From an uncultured Lachnospiraceae bacterium (GTDB taxonomy: Bacteria > Bacillota > Clostridia > Lachnospirales > Lachnospiraceae), in assembly GCA_947167155.1 (NCBI GenBank), contig CAMVHB010000001.1:27047-91046 (forward strand): 64,000 nucleotides of DNA. Direction: 5' to 3'. The notes under the pieces are model-generated. The model was given only the letters and a program-made list of their open reading frames with translations. It was not told the origin of the DNA and ran no database searches. The number at the start of each line of letters is the position of its first letter. Positions within the stretch are counted from its first letter, which is position 1. Shown here piece by piece: positions 38,071 through 47,563 of this stretch. Made by a program: the position numbers and the translations under genes.

Positions 38071-40194
38071 CTACATCCTGTAATATGCAAGCTCCTTTTC
38101 AAGCTCCTCGGGAACACGTTCCCCCTTGTTTTCAAGCTTTTGCTTGATATTCGATACAGGTCTTGCCTTCTGAGATGTCTTGTTTTGCATCCTGTTGATA
38201 AGGGGCTGGTACTGGGGATTCTGCCCCACAGTCTCCCTCACCTTTGCCCCGAAGGGACAATATGAAAACAGTATCTCGCGCGCTACTTTGTTTAGCCGAA
38301 GTGCCCCCTTTGACTCATATTTGATATATACAAGATAATCCGAAGCAAACACACGCCTGTAGTTGTTTCCTGCCTTCTGGAGCGCCTTTTTGACCTTTTC
38401 CCTCTGCTCCGGATTCAGCGACTGGTTCTTTCTGAAATACTGAAGATAATCACAATATTCAGCAGTAAGCGAGGGCTCCGAAAGATCATTCCAGTGGACG
38501 CCCTGCTCCGTCTTGCACATCTCCCAGCGAAATTCTCCGCAAACCTGCGTGATAGAGTCCGAAAGGTCCTCGAGATTGAAAAGGGGCATCAGCATCCTTG
38601 AATGGGTCGAACGCTTCTTCCCCTCTATTTCCTGCCAGAGGACGGAACGAGAGCCGCAGTTTGGCATCAGGATGAAATAGGGAAGGTACTCGTTGTGGAC
38701 TACCATCTGGGGAATGCCCGCTTTTTCATTCTGATAGATATCCTCCCTGAAAAAGCACTGGTAATCAAGCTCCCGAAGCGCCGCAAGCTCCTCTCTGATC
38801 CTGTCCGCCGTCATATATATCTTCTCAAGCGGCATCTGGACATTTACGGAATCAAAGAAAGGAAAGAATACTGAGGGGCGTCCGAAGGTCATCCTGTTTC
38901 CGAGTTCAAAGAGATTCTTCATCTCAAAGCGGACCATCTCCGCCGGATCCTTTAAGAATCTTTCATACATCTGCTCGGTTATTTCCCCGTTCATCTTCCT
39001 TTCACGAAGAGAAGCGGGGTAGTCCATATCAAACTCGTTCCTTGAGGGAACGTTCTTTTTTTCATAAACCCTCAGAAGCCATTCATAAGCTGTGAATACC
39101 TCTTCTTTCGGATCGGGCTCATAATCCACGACATAATTGAAAAGAAGAACGGTATTCTCCTCTCCTGCAATCTTTGGATCGAAAAAGCCGGTATTTAAGA
39201 ACATTTTGATCTCTATGGGAAGCTTTTTTTCTTCCAGACTCTTGAAGAATACGCCCTCATAGATCCTGTAATACCATTGAGTAAGCTTTCTCCTGAGCTT
39301 TCTCATATCATCCGAGCTGTCCGATCTGTCGGGAAGAGATGCATATTCATTGAATAGAGCAAAGAACTCTTCACGTTTTTCCTTTTCAAGCCCTGAGAAA
39401 TTGACTATCGTCTCCGCGGCCTTTGAAAGATCGGGCATAGCGCCCTTTGTCATTGCGCGGTCAAGCTCCTTCGCGTGCTCGAGGTTCTTTTGCTCGGTGT
39501 CCAAAGCGTCATAAGCAATCAGGAAATCATGACTTGTTTCCTCGAGCTCAGCGATATACTGGTCTATCGTTAATACAGAGTCCATCAGCTTTCTCGCAAA
39601 GGAAGCCACCGTCATTACGATACCGGTGCAGACAGCGGCACCGAGAGTAAACATTTTCTCCTTCAGGACTTCATCGTTTTCAAAGAGAGCGTCGATAAAG
39701 TCCTCTCTCCAGGCTTCCACCGAGATATCCGGAGGATCCGGGATTGTCTTCAGCTCCGGAAAGACCTTTGCCCGCTTTTTCAGGCGTGTACATAGCTCCT
39801 TGTACTCGGTTTTCCGCTTTTCGATGTCCTCCTTCTTCCTCAAAGCGTATTCCGACAAAAACGCTATTGATTCCTTGAGGGAGTGAAGGTTCTTTAAGGA
39901 AGCGGAGGCCATCTGGGGAGCGATCTTTGTATTCTGATCGACGATATAGCTTACCAGGCCGCTTTCCCCGAGACTGTAGCCATAGAGCATGACATCCCCT
40001 TTGGCTGTATAGTCCTTTATATACTTTCTGTCCTTTTCATCAAGCGGTCCGATAATGGTGCCGGGGTACAGTTCTACGCTTGTCCCCCTGCTTATGGAAA
40101 GAGCGACCGACCCTTTGAGTACGAGTTCATACTCCTTTAAGGGTTCTCCCTTTGAATGGATCTTTTCACCGCTTTGAAACTGCTTTAGCGCCAT
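38071..40194 (-). CDS. Large protein with N-terminal cyclic-nucleotide-binding-like (Crp-type) domain; function unknown
   Basis: MALKQFQSGEKIHSKGEPLKEYELVLKGSVALSISRGTSVELYPGTIIGPLDE resembles a cNMP-binding barrel; remaining about 600 aa unrecognised. Confidence 0.7.
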   Translation of the reverse strand: MALKQFQSGEKIHSKGEPLKEYELVLKGSVALSISRGTSVELYPGTIIGPLDEKDRKYIKDYTAKGDVMLYGYSLGESGLVSYIVDQNTKIAPQMASASLKNLHSLKESIAFLSEYALRKKEDIEKRKTEYKELCTRLKKRAKVFPELKTIPDPPDISVEAWREDFIDALFENDEVLKEKMFTLGAAVCTGIVMTVASFARKLMDSVLTIDQYIAELEETSHDFLIAYDALDTEQKNLEHAKELDRAMTKGAMPDLSKAAETIVNFSGLEKEKREEFFALFNEYASLPDRSDSSDDMRKLRRKLTQWYYRIYEGVFFKSLEEKKLPIEIKMFLNTGFFDPKIAGEENTVLLFNYVVDYEPDPKEEVFTAYEWLLRVYEKKNVPSRNEFDMDYPASLRERKMNGEITEQMYERFLKDPAEMVRFEMKNLFELGNRMTFGRPSVFFPFFDSVNVQMPLEKIYMTADRIREELAALRELDYQCFFREDIYQNEKAGIPQMVVHNEYLPYFILMPNCGSRSVLWQEIEGKKRSTHSRMLMPLFNLEDLSDSITQVCGEFRWEMCKTEQGVHWNDLSEPSLTAEYCDYLQYFRKNQSLNPEQREKVKKALQKAGNNYRRVFASDYLVYIKYESKGALRLNKVAREILFSYCPFGAKVRETVGQNPQYQPLINRMQNKTSQKARPVSNIKQKLENKGERVPEELEKELAYYRM

Positions 40195-40388
40195 TATTTT
40201 GAATCCTTTGTCCTTCTGTACTTCGCCCAACGGACAGCTTCAGGATCCCAGCCCTTCATCTGGCATTTAAGGGAACAGAATACCGGAATATCCATTCCCT
40301 GCTCCCAATAAGCATCTATCTCGGCCTGCGGCAGAGTAAATTCCCTCCCGCATGACTGACAGCAAAGCTTCATTTCCCTTAATGCCAT
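40194..40388 (-). CDS. Small zinc-ribbon protein, stop/start overlap (TAATG) with the following gene
   Basis: MKLCCQSCGREFTLPQAEIDAYWEQGMDIPVFCSLKCQMKG; CxxC and CxxxC pairs. Confidence 0.75.
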   Translation of the reverse strand: MALREMKLCCQSCGREFTLPQAEIDAYWEQGMDIPVFCSLKCQMKGWDPEAVRWAKYRRTKDSK

Positions 40389-40433
40389 AAGCTGCTCTCC
40401 CCCTTTTGCTTCAAAGCCCCTTTGCTCCCTCTT

Positions 40434-43100
40434 TTAGAGTGCTGCAAGATAAGCCTTTGCCTTCTCCATTGCTTCTTCATAGCCCGCGGGATTCTTGCCT
40501 CCGGCCTGTGCCATTTCCGGTCTTCCGCCGCCTCCGCCGCCGATCGCAGGAGCTGCGGCCTTGATGAGATTTCCGGATGAGAAGCCCTTCTTTACTGCGC
40601 CTTCAGTAGCCATCGAAACGAGAAAGGCCTTTCCGTCTGCTTCGCCGAAAAGAACGAATGCAGCTGCCGCGTTTTTGTCATGCGAAAGAGCGGCAGCCTT
40701 TAAGTCATCGCCAACGCTCCTGAGTGAATTCATGTCAAGTCCGCTCGTTTTCTGGAATACAACCTTGATCCCGTTGTACTCTTCTTCTTTTGTCTCGGCA
40801 GAGTCTGACGCAGCCTTCGCGGCATCGGTCTTCAAACGCGCTATCTCGTTCTTTAATTCCTTTTCTTCCTTCAGAAGTCTTTCTATCCGATCACAAAGCC
40901 CTTCAGGATTGGTCTTCAGGAGTCCTGCTGCCTTTCGTACCTCTTCCTCAGTCTCCCTGAAGCGCTCAAATACCGCCTGATCCGTGATAGCTTCTATACG
41001 CCTCACGCCGTTTGCAACACCTGACTCAGAGATAATGGAAAAGGCCCTGATATCCTTTGTATTTTTGACATGCGTCCCGCCGCAGAGCTCCGTCGAAAAG
41101 TCGCCCATTTGGACAACTCTTACTCTCTCCCCGTACTTTTCGCCAAAGAGCGCCATTGCACCTAACTTCTTTGCTTCGGAAAGGCTCATTTCCTCGGTAT
41201 TTACGAGAAGTCCCTCCTCGATCTTTTCATTTACGATGTCTTCCACCTTTTTCAGTTCTTCCGAAGTCATGGCAGAAAAATGCGTAAAATCGAACCTGAG
41301 CCTGTCACAGTTTACATCAGAGCCTGCCTGGGTCACATGCTCACCAAGTACGCACCGCAGAGCCGCCTGAAGCAGGTGGGTAGCGGAATGATTTTTCGCG
41401 GTTGACCTTCTTGTATTTCTGTCAACCGAGAGCTTCACCCTGTCATTATTTTTGATGCTACCTTCCTCCATCTCTCCGATATGGCCTATCTTGCCTCCGG
41501 AAAGATGAATTGTGTCATAGACATTGAATCGACCGTCGGGGCCCTCTATCACGCCGGTATCTCCGCACTGGCCTCCCATCGTACCGTAGAAGGGTGTAAT
41601 GTCTGTAACTATACAGCCCTTGTCGCCGCATTTCAGCTCATCAACTATCTCTTCTTCAGTCGTAAGAGCCTTGACAACGCCTTCATCCTCCGTCCTGTCA
41701 TAACCGGAGAAATCGCTTGTAAGGGACTTGTCAAGTTTTTCATATACGGTCGAGTCCTTGCCCATATAATTTGAGACCTTCCGGGCAGCGCGGGCACGCG
41801 TCCTCTGCGCCTCCATGCAGTTCTTAAAGCCCTCCCTGTCATAGGAAAAGCCCTTCTCTGAAAGTATCTCCTCTGTGAGGTCAACGGGGAAACCGAAGGT
41901 GTCATAGAGTCTGAAGGTATCTTCTCCCGAAAGCACCTTTTGCTGATCCTTTGAAAGCTTATCGCAAAGCTCTGAAAGGATGGAAAGCCCCTGGTCTATT
42001 GTCGCATTGAATTTCTGCTCTTCTTCCGAAAGCACCCGGGTGATAAATTCCCTGTTCTTTGAAAGTTCCGGATAGCCGTCCTCGCACTCCCTGATGACGG
42101 TCTCTGAAAGCTTTGCAAGAAAGGCGCCATCGATCCCGAGCAGCCTTCCGTGGCGGGCAGCCCTTCTTATCAGCCTTCTCAGCACATAGCCCCTTCCTTC
42201 ATTTGAAGGGAGAACTCCATCGGATACAAGGAAGGTAGAACTTCTGATATGATCTGTTATAAGCCTTATAGAGACATCATCCTTTTCATTTGTCTCATAG
42301 GTCTTGTTTGAAAGCTCACAGACCTTGTCCCTGATGGCTCTCATTGTGTCGATGTCAAATACGGAATCAACGCCCTGCATCACAAGCGCAAGCCTCTCAA
42401 GCCCCATCCCGGTATCGATGTTCTTTTGCTTGAGTTCTGTATAACCGCCTTTTCCGTCGCCCTCAAACTGCGTGAATACGTCATTCCAGATCTCCATGTA
42501 TCTGTCGCAGTCATCGCAGCCGACTCCGCATGAAGGCTTTCCGCAGCCGAACTCCTCACCCCTGTCATAGTACATTTCAGAGCAGGGACCGCAGGGTCCT
42601 GCGCCATGCTCCCAGAAATTATCGCTCTTCCCGTTCTCGTCGCGACCGATACGCTTGATCTTCTCAGCCGGAAGACCTATCTTTTTGTGCCAGATCTCAA
42701 AGGCTTCGTCATCATCCTCAAAGATGGTGGGATAGATCCTTTCCTTGTCAAGCTTCAGAACTTCTGTCAGAAATTCCCAGGACCAGGAAAGAGCCTCCTC
42801 CTTGAAATAATCGCCGAAGGAGAAATTCCCGAGCATCTCAAAAAATGTAAGATGCCTCGCAGTCTTTCCGACATTATCTATATCGCCTGTGCGGACGCAC
42901 TTCTGGCATGTAGTGACACGTGTCCTCGGCGGAACCTCCTCCCCCGTGAAATAGGGCTTGAGGGGCGCCATTCCCGCATTGATAAGTAACAGGCTGTTGT
43001 CATTCTTCGGCACCAGAGAAAAACTGTCCATCCGAAGGTGCCCCTTGCTCTCGAAAAACTCAAGATACATGCGGCGAAGGTTATTGACTGAGTATTCCAC
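40434..43100 (-). CDS. alaS: Alanyl-tRNA synthetase
   Basis: MEYSVNNLRRMYLEFFESKGH; NKNHSATHLLQAALR-like motif, CGGTHVKNTKDI, C-terminal GGGGGGRPEMAQAGG. Confidence 0.97.
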   Translation of the reverse strand: MEYSVNNLRRMYLEFFESKGHLRMDSFSLVPKNDNSLLLINAGMAPLKPYFTGEEVPPRTRVTTCQKCVRTGDIDNVGKTARHLTFFEMLGNFSFGDYFKEEALSWSWEFLTEVLKLDKERIYPTIFEDDDEAFEIWHKKIGLPAEKIKRIGRDENGKSDNFWEHGAGPCGPCSEMYYDRGEEFGCGKPSCGVGCDDCDRYMEIWNDVFTQFEGDGKGGYTELKQKNIDTGMGLERLALVMQGVDSVFDIDTMRAIRDKVCELSNKTYETNEKDDVSIRLITDHIRSSTFLVSDGVLPSNEGRGYVLRRLIRRAARHGRLLGIDGAFLAKLSETVIRECEDGYPELSKNREFITRVLSEEEQKFNATIDQGLSILSELCDKLSKDQQKVLSGEDTFRLYDTFGFPVDLTEEILSEKGFSYDREGFKNCMEAQRTRARAARKVSNYMGKDSTVYEKLDKSLTSDFSGYDRTEDEGVVKALTTEEEIVDELKCGDKGCIVTDITPFYGTMGGQCGDTGVIEGPDGRFNVYDTIHLSGGKIGHIGEMEEGSIKNNDRVKLSVDRNTRRSTAKNHSATHLLQAALRCVLGEHVTQAGSDVNCDRLRFDFTHFSAMTSEELKKVEDIVNEKIEEGLLVNTEEMSLSEAKKLGAMALFGEKYGERVRVVQMGDFSTELCGGTHVKNTKDIRAFSIISESGVANGVRRIEAITDQAVFERFRETEEEVRKAAGLLKTNPEGLCDRIERLLKEEKELKNEIARLKTDAAKAASDSAETKEEEYNGIKVVFQKTSGLDMNSLRSVGDDLKAAALSHDKNAAAAFVLFGEADGKAFLVSMATEGAVKKGFSSGNLIKAAAPAIGGGGGGRPEMAQAGGKNPAGYEEAMEKAKAYLAAL

Positions 43101-43105
43101 TTTCT

Positions 43106-44410
43106 TTAACGCATCCTTCCTATAATCTCATTTGCTTTTTTGTAAATATCCTTCGGCTCAAAACCGATATCATATTTCCCGTTCTCGTAAAGAATCTTTC
43201 CATCCACCATGGTAAGGAGCACATTCTGCTTTCCTCCTGCATAGACCAGGTTCTTCACTATATTGTTCTCGGGCTGCATATTGGGCTGCTGAAGGTCGAT
43301 CAGAATAATATCCGCCTTCTTCCCCTCTTCTATCCTGTCGCAGTCAGGGAGGTTCATGGCATGAGCTCCTCCGACAGTCGCCGCATAGAGTATCTCGTCT
43401 GCCTTTATCGATGCGGCATCCATCTCCCGGACCTTTGAAAGCGTGGATGTGAGGTACATCTCCCGCCACATATCAAGGGCGTTGTTTGAAGCAGGTCCGT
43501 CGGTTCCTATGGCAAGAGAAATGCCTTCATCAATGAATCTCTTCACGGGAGCTATCCCGCTTGCGAGCTTCAGGTTGGAGCAGGGGTTTGTCACAGCAAA
43601 AAGATTATGCTTTTTGAATATCTCAAAATCTTCATCCGAAAACCAGACACAGTGATAGCCGCCTCCGCCGTATTCATACATTCCGAGGCTTTCCGTAAGT
43701 GCCGTGGGAGTCTTTCCATATCTCTCGAGACAGCCCTTTACCTCTGCCTCTGTCTCCGAATTGTGAAGGAAGCAGGGTGACTTGTACTTCTGGCAGAGCT
43801 TCGCTATCCCCTCCATGCGCTCCATAGAGGTCGTATATTCAGCGTGGAAGCCCATAATGAAGGACTGCAGCGGTCCTATCTCATTTACTGCAAGATAACG
43901 TTCCTCAACCTCTTCTATACTGCTCCCGAAATCATTGAAGCCGGAGGTCTGAACCGTCCGAAAACCGCAGTCGTTTGACGCCTTTCCGTTCTTCTGAGGA
44001 AAGAAATACATATCAAAGTTTGATGTGATGCCGCTGGTGAGATATTCCATGATACCGAGGATATCAAGCCAGTACACGTCGTCCTCGGTAAGCTGCCCCT
44101 CTCTCGGGAAGACCTGTTTATAAAGCCAGTCCGAAAGCGGAAGGTCATCTGCAAAGGAGCGAAGGAAGGTCATTGCCGTATGAGTGTGGGCATCCTTGAG
44201 TCCCGGCATGATGAGGTTTCCCTCACAGTCTATGGTACGTTCCCAGACTATAGGATCGCCGGACTCATCCGCTGTTTTTGAAGGTCCCTTGTCCTTTTCG
44301 CCGGCAAAGATGATCTCATTTCCCTTCACCCAGACCTCTCCGTCAATGATGTTGAAGGTATGATCGTCACTCGTCTTCAGGACTTTTGCATTTATGAATT
44401 TTGTGTTCAC
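43106..44410 (-). CDS. Amidohydrolase, SAH/MTA deaminase-like
   Basis: MPGLKDAHTHTAMTFLRSFADDLPLSDWL; GFHAEYT; FLHNSETEAEV; AIGTDGPASNNALDMWREM. Confidence 0.88.
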   Translation of the reverse strand: MNTKFINAKVLKTSDDHTFNIIDGEVWVKGNEIIFAGEKDKGPSKTADESGDPIVWERTIDCEGNLIMPGLKDAHTHTAMTFLRSFADDLPLSDWLYKQVFPREGQLTEDDVYWLDILGIMEYLTSGITSNFDMYFFPQKNGKASNDCGFRTVQTSGFNDFGSSIEEVEERYLAVNEIGPLQSFIMGFHAEYTTSMERMEGIAKLCQKYKSPCFLHNSETEAEVKGCLERYGKTPTALTESLGMYEYGGGGYHCVWFSDEDFEIFKKHNLFAVTNPCSNLKLASGIAPVKRFIDEGISLAIGTDGPASNNALDMWREMYLTSTLSKVREMDAASIKADEILYAATVGGAHAMNLPDCDRIEEGKKADIILIDLQQPNMQPENNIVKNLVYAGGKQNVLLTMVDGKILYENGKYDIGFEPKDIYKKANEIIGRMR

Positions 44411-44428
44411 TTCGTCGCTCCTCTTTTT

Positions 44429-45256
44429 TTAAAGATCATTGATAATTGCTGTAACAAGGGCCGTAAATTTCGGCGCCGCAGCTTTTCCTGCCTCTATCAC
44501 CTCCTCGCCTGAAAGAGGGGTTTTTGATATCCCTGCAGCAAGGTTCGAAATGCAACTGATGCCTATTATCTTCTTTTTCATATGATTTGCGGCTATAGCC
44601 TCGCAGGTGGTACTCATTCCGACTGCATCCGCCCCTATGGTCTTTAAAAACTGCACCTCGGCAGGCGACTCGTAATTCGGTCCCTTGGTCTGTACATAGA
44701 TGCCTTCCTTGAGATCGATGGAAAGCTCTTTCGCCTTTTTTCTTGCAAGAGCCCGAAGATCCTTGTCATAGATCTCAGACATGTCGGGAAATCTCTCTCC
44801 GAGACGCTCTTCGTTTTTTCCTCTCAAGGGCGAAGGCACGAAAAACGAGATCTGGTCAGTGATCAGCATGAGATCTCCGGCAGTAAAGCCGTCCTTGATC
44901 CCGCCGCTTGCATTTGTAAGGAAGATAATATCCGCTCCCATAAGCCCCATCAGCCTCACCGGAAGCACCACATCCTCCATGTCATAGCCCTCATAATAAT
45001 GAACGCGGCCCTGCATGCATACGACAGGCCCCCTGTTCTCTCCGACGTATCCGAAAACATATCTTCCCATATGCCCCGGAGCTGTCGAAACCGGGAAGCC
45101 CGGGATGTCACTGTAATCTACGGACGCCACGACCTCCATATCGCCGGACTCTGCGTAAGCTCCGAGCCCGCTTCCAAGGACAAGCCCCACCTTCGGGACA
45201 AAATCCGTCTTTTCTCTTATCGCCAAAAGCGCCTTTTCAAGCCTTTCATAGTCCAT
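44429..45256 (-). CDS. punA: Purine nucleoside phosphorylase (type I)
   Basis: VLGSGLGAYAE; QGRVHYYEGYDMEDVVLPVRLM; NASGGI; TKGPNYESPAEVQFLKTIGADAVGMST. Confidence 0.94.
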   Translation of the reverse strand: MDYERLEKALLAIREKTDFVPKVGLVLGSGLGAYAESGDMEVVASVDYSDIPGFPVSTAPGHMGRYVFGYVGENRGPVVCMQGRVHYYEGYDMEDVVLPVRLMGLMGADIIFLTNASGGIKDGFTAGDLMLITDQISFFVPSPLRGKNEERLGERFPDMSEIYDKDLRALARKKAKELSIDLKEGIYVQTKGPNYESPAEVQFLKTIGADAVGMSTTCEAIAANHMKKKIIGISCISNLAAGISKTPLSGEEVIEAGKAAAPKFTALVTAIINDL

Positions 45257-45276
45257 TTCACCTACCTCTTTTCTTA

Positions 45277-46938
45277 TTATGCCGCTGCATACCAGGATAT
45301 TCCTTCATCTCTCCAGCCCAGGCTCACAAGACGATCCTTCTCCGCCTTGTCTGAAGTATAATGATGCGTTCCTGTCACTGCGTTTGGATTGTAAAGCCTG
45401 TATATCGGGATACCCGCGCCTTCCCTGAGGGAATAGAAGGATATTGACTCTGGCTCCCATCCTGCGATCAGGATATTCCTGATCTCTACCGGATCTGAAG
45501 CATAATGGTGGTCTCCTGCATTGGGATTATAGAACCTGAACATTGCTTTGGATTCAAGATTTGGATCTGCAGGAAAATAACCGATTATCCCTTCGCCCCT
45601 CCAGCCATACTCAGCGATCAATGACCTTCGTTCAGCCACGTTGGTGGTATAGAAATGTTCCCCTGAATTTGGATTGTATAACCTGAAAAGCGCGATATAG
45701 CCATCCTTGTTTGCGTAGGTTCCGGATTCTCCGTAATCATCCGCTCCAGTCCCGTCAGGCTCAGGCTTGGCAGGATCGGGATCTACAGGATCAGGATTCA
45801 CGGGATCCGGATTTTCAGGATCCTCGGGGTCTGTAGGGTCGGGGTTTTCGGGATCTTCGGGATCAACAGGATCCGGAACTCCGGGATCATCAGGATTCTC
45901 GGGATCTTTTGGATCTACAGGGTCAGGATTTTCAGGATCATCGGGATCCTCAGGTTCTACCGGATCATCGGGCTTCGCGTTCGGATCGCTGTCAGGATAA
46001 TCATAATTGCAGGCCGGACGGTTCAACTGCTTATAATATGATTCGGGCACATGGACCCCCTTCGTATCATATGATTCCTTGTCCGCCTCAAGCAGTGTAG
46101 CGTCGCTCACATTGAGGTATTCCTCGGTAGGAAAAGCAAAGAAGCCGTCAGGATCATCCCAGGTCACGTCGACCGCGTACCAGGTGCCGTCCAGCTTCAC
46201 CTGAAGCCACTCATGGCTCTCGCTTGTAACGGGGATACACTCAAAGCCCGCGCCGTTTAAAAGGAGCTCCAGCCCCTCTGAATAACCCGCGCAGACCGAA
46301 GAATTGGTCAGAAAAGCGCTGGCGCTTGACTGATCAAAGTTTGCGTTTTCATCGTAGCTAAGCTTTCTGGTAATTATATTGTGGGCAATACGTTCCTTAT
46401 CATAGGCACTCCTTCCGAGGTTCACCTCAGCCATATATCTGTTCACCGAAGCGGAAAACCTCTCGGTATAATCCGCTCTGTCGCTTCCATCCGCGAATTC
46501 GTCATAAACCCTTATACAGAGATAGTATCTGTAATGACTGGCACCGGTACGAGTGTAATAGCCATATATGCTGTCCCCCGCCAGAAAATAAAACTGGGGA
46601 TTTGAGTTCGCAAAAGTATATGCGGTAGTGGTCACCAGACCTTTCCTTTCAATTGAGCCGAGCGACTCGTCATACTCCACATAGTCAGTATAATATTCAC
46701 CCTCCTCAATATTGGTGCAGTCCTTCTCTGTCGTAAGAAGCTCCATACACTTTTCATAGAGCCTGTCATAGAGTTCCTTCTGCTCAGCGTTCATCTGCCT
46801 GTAATAATAGTCAGAGGAATACTGGTCCCAGGTCGGGTCAGTGCCGGAATACCGCGCGAATGAAACTGTGCCGAAAAATGTGAAAGAAAGCGCAAAGCTA
46901 AGGATTATAGAAAACAGCTTCATCAGTCTCTTTTTCAT
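45277..46938 (-). CDS. Exported transglutaminase-like protein with Pro/Asp repeat linker and C-terminal DUF5648-type repeats
   Basis: Signal peptide MKKRLMKLFSIILSFALSFTFF; NSSVCAGYSEGLELLLNGAGFECIPVTSESHEWLQVKLDGTWYAVDVTWDDP (Cys-His-Asp triad); PEDPENPDPVDP repeats; three LYNPNSGEHFYT-type units. Confidence 0.88.
   Translation of the reverse strand: MKKRLMKLFSIILSFALSFTFFGTVSFARYSGTDPTWDQYSSDYYYRQMNAEQKELYDRLYEKCMELLTTEKDCTNIEEGEYYTDYVEYDESLGSIERKGLVTTTAYTFANSNPQFYFLAGDSIYGYYTRTGASHYRYYLCIRVYDEFADGSDRADYTERFSASVNRYMAEVNLGRSAYDKERIAHNIITRKLSYDENANFDQSSASAFLTNSSVCAGYSEGLELLLNGAGFECIPVTSESHEWLQVKLDGTWYAVDVTWDDPDGFFAFPTEEYLNVSDATLLEADKESYDTKGVHVPESYYKQLNRPACNYDYPDSDPNAKPDDPVEPEDPDDPENPDPVDPKDPENPDDPGVPDPVDPEDPENPDPTDPEDPENPDPVNPDPVDPDPAKPEPDGTGADDYGESGTYANKDGYIALFRLYNPNSGEHFYTTNVAERRSLIAEYGWRGEGIIGYFPADPNLESKAMFRFYNPNAGDHHYASDPVEIRNILIAGWEPESISFYSLREGAGIPIYRLYNPNAVTGTHHYTSDKAEKDRLVSLGWRDEGISWYAAA
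45765..45975 (-). repeat. Tandem degenerate repeat encoding (D/E)PxDPENPDP
   Basis: Repeated GGATC(C/T)TC(G/A)GG.. units on plus strand encode PEDPDDPENPDPVDPKDPENPDDPGVPDPVDPEDPENPDPTDPEDPENPDPVNPDPVDPDP. Confidence 0.85.
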
Positions 46939-47041
46939 AGGGATCATCCTCTCTAAATCCGGAAAATAATCATCCTTTCGATTATAATAAAGAACGTGCC
47001 TCATTTCAAGGCACGCTCTACTTATGTACATCCCGGATTGG

Positions 47042-47563
47042 TCACTCCTTCTTTTTTGTCCTAAAGGCCCAGAGCTTGTTCAAAAAGAAATTTACGGGAA
47101 CACTTACTATAAGGTTGATAATTGGTGCAATTAGCTTTGACCAGTGAAGGACATCCACCCAAAGGTAGGACAGCAGGCTGTTTAAGAACAGTCCGGTGAA
47201 GGCGTAGGATGCATAGGTCTTTAAAAGTGCAAGGAAGATATTCCTATTCTCCCCCTCCTCCTCTTTGAAAACATATTTGTTGTTCCAGTAGAAGGACCAG
47301 GCTACGCTTGTGACAAAGGCTATGGCCTGGGCTATCAGATAATCCCACTTAGGGAAGATACCTGCATTTTGAAACAGGAACAGAAAGATCACATAGGTGA
47401 GATAAGATATTACTGTATTTGAGAGACCTACGAGACCGAATTTCACGAACTGGATGAAGCCTTCTTCCTTTTCCTTCGTAAGGTCCTTGTGAAGGATCCT
47501 GAATATGATCCGAAGGAAGCCTATGGCAAGCTTTCTTATCCCTCTCCATAAAAAATTTATCAT
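47042..47563 (-). CDS. GtrA family membrane protein
   Basis: FVKFGLVGLSNTVISYLTYVIFLFLF; FVTSVAWSFYWNNKYVFK; four TM. Confidence 0.92.
   Translation of the reverse strand: MINFLWRGIRKLAIGFLRIIFRILHKDLTKEKEEGFIQFVKFGLVGLSNTVISYLTYVIFLFLFQNAGIFPKWDYLIAQAIAFVTSVAWSFYWNNKYVFKEEEGENRNIFLALLKTYASYAFTGLFLNSLLSYLWVDVLHWSKLIAPIINLIVSVPVNFFLNKLWAFRTKKKE

Noticed and set aside
45767-46000. Plus-strand GSSGSTGSG-type ORF, or a possible CRISPR-like repeat
   Set aside because: Antisense of the PEDPENPDP coding repeat; no regular spacer structure, so not a CRISPR array.
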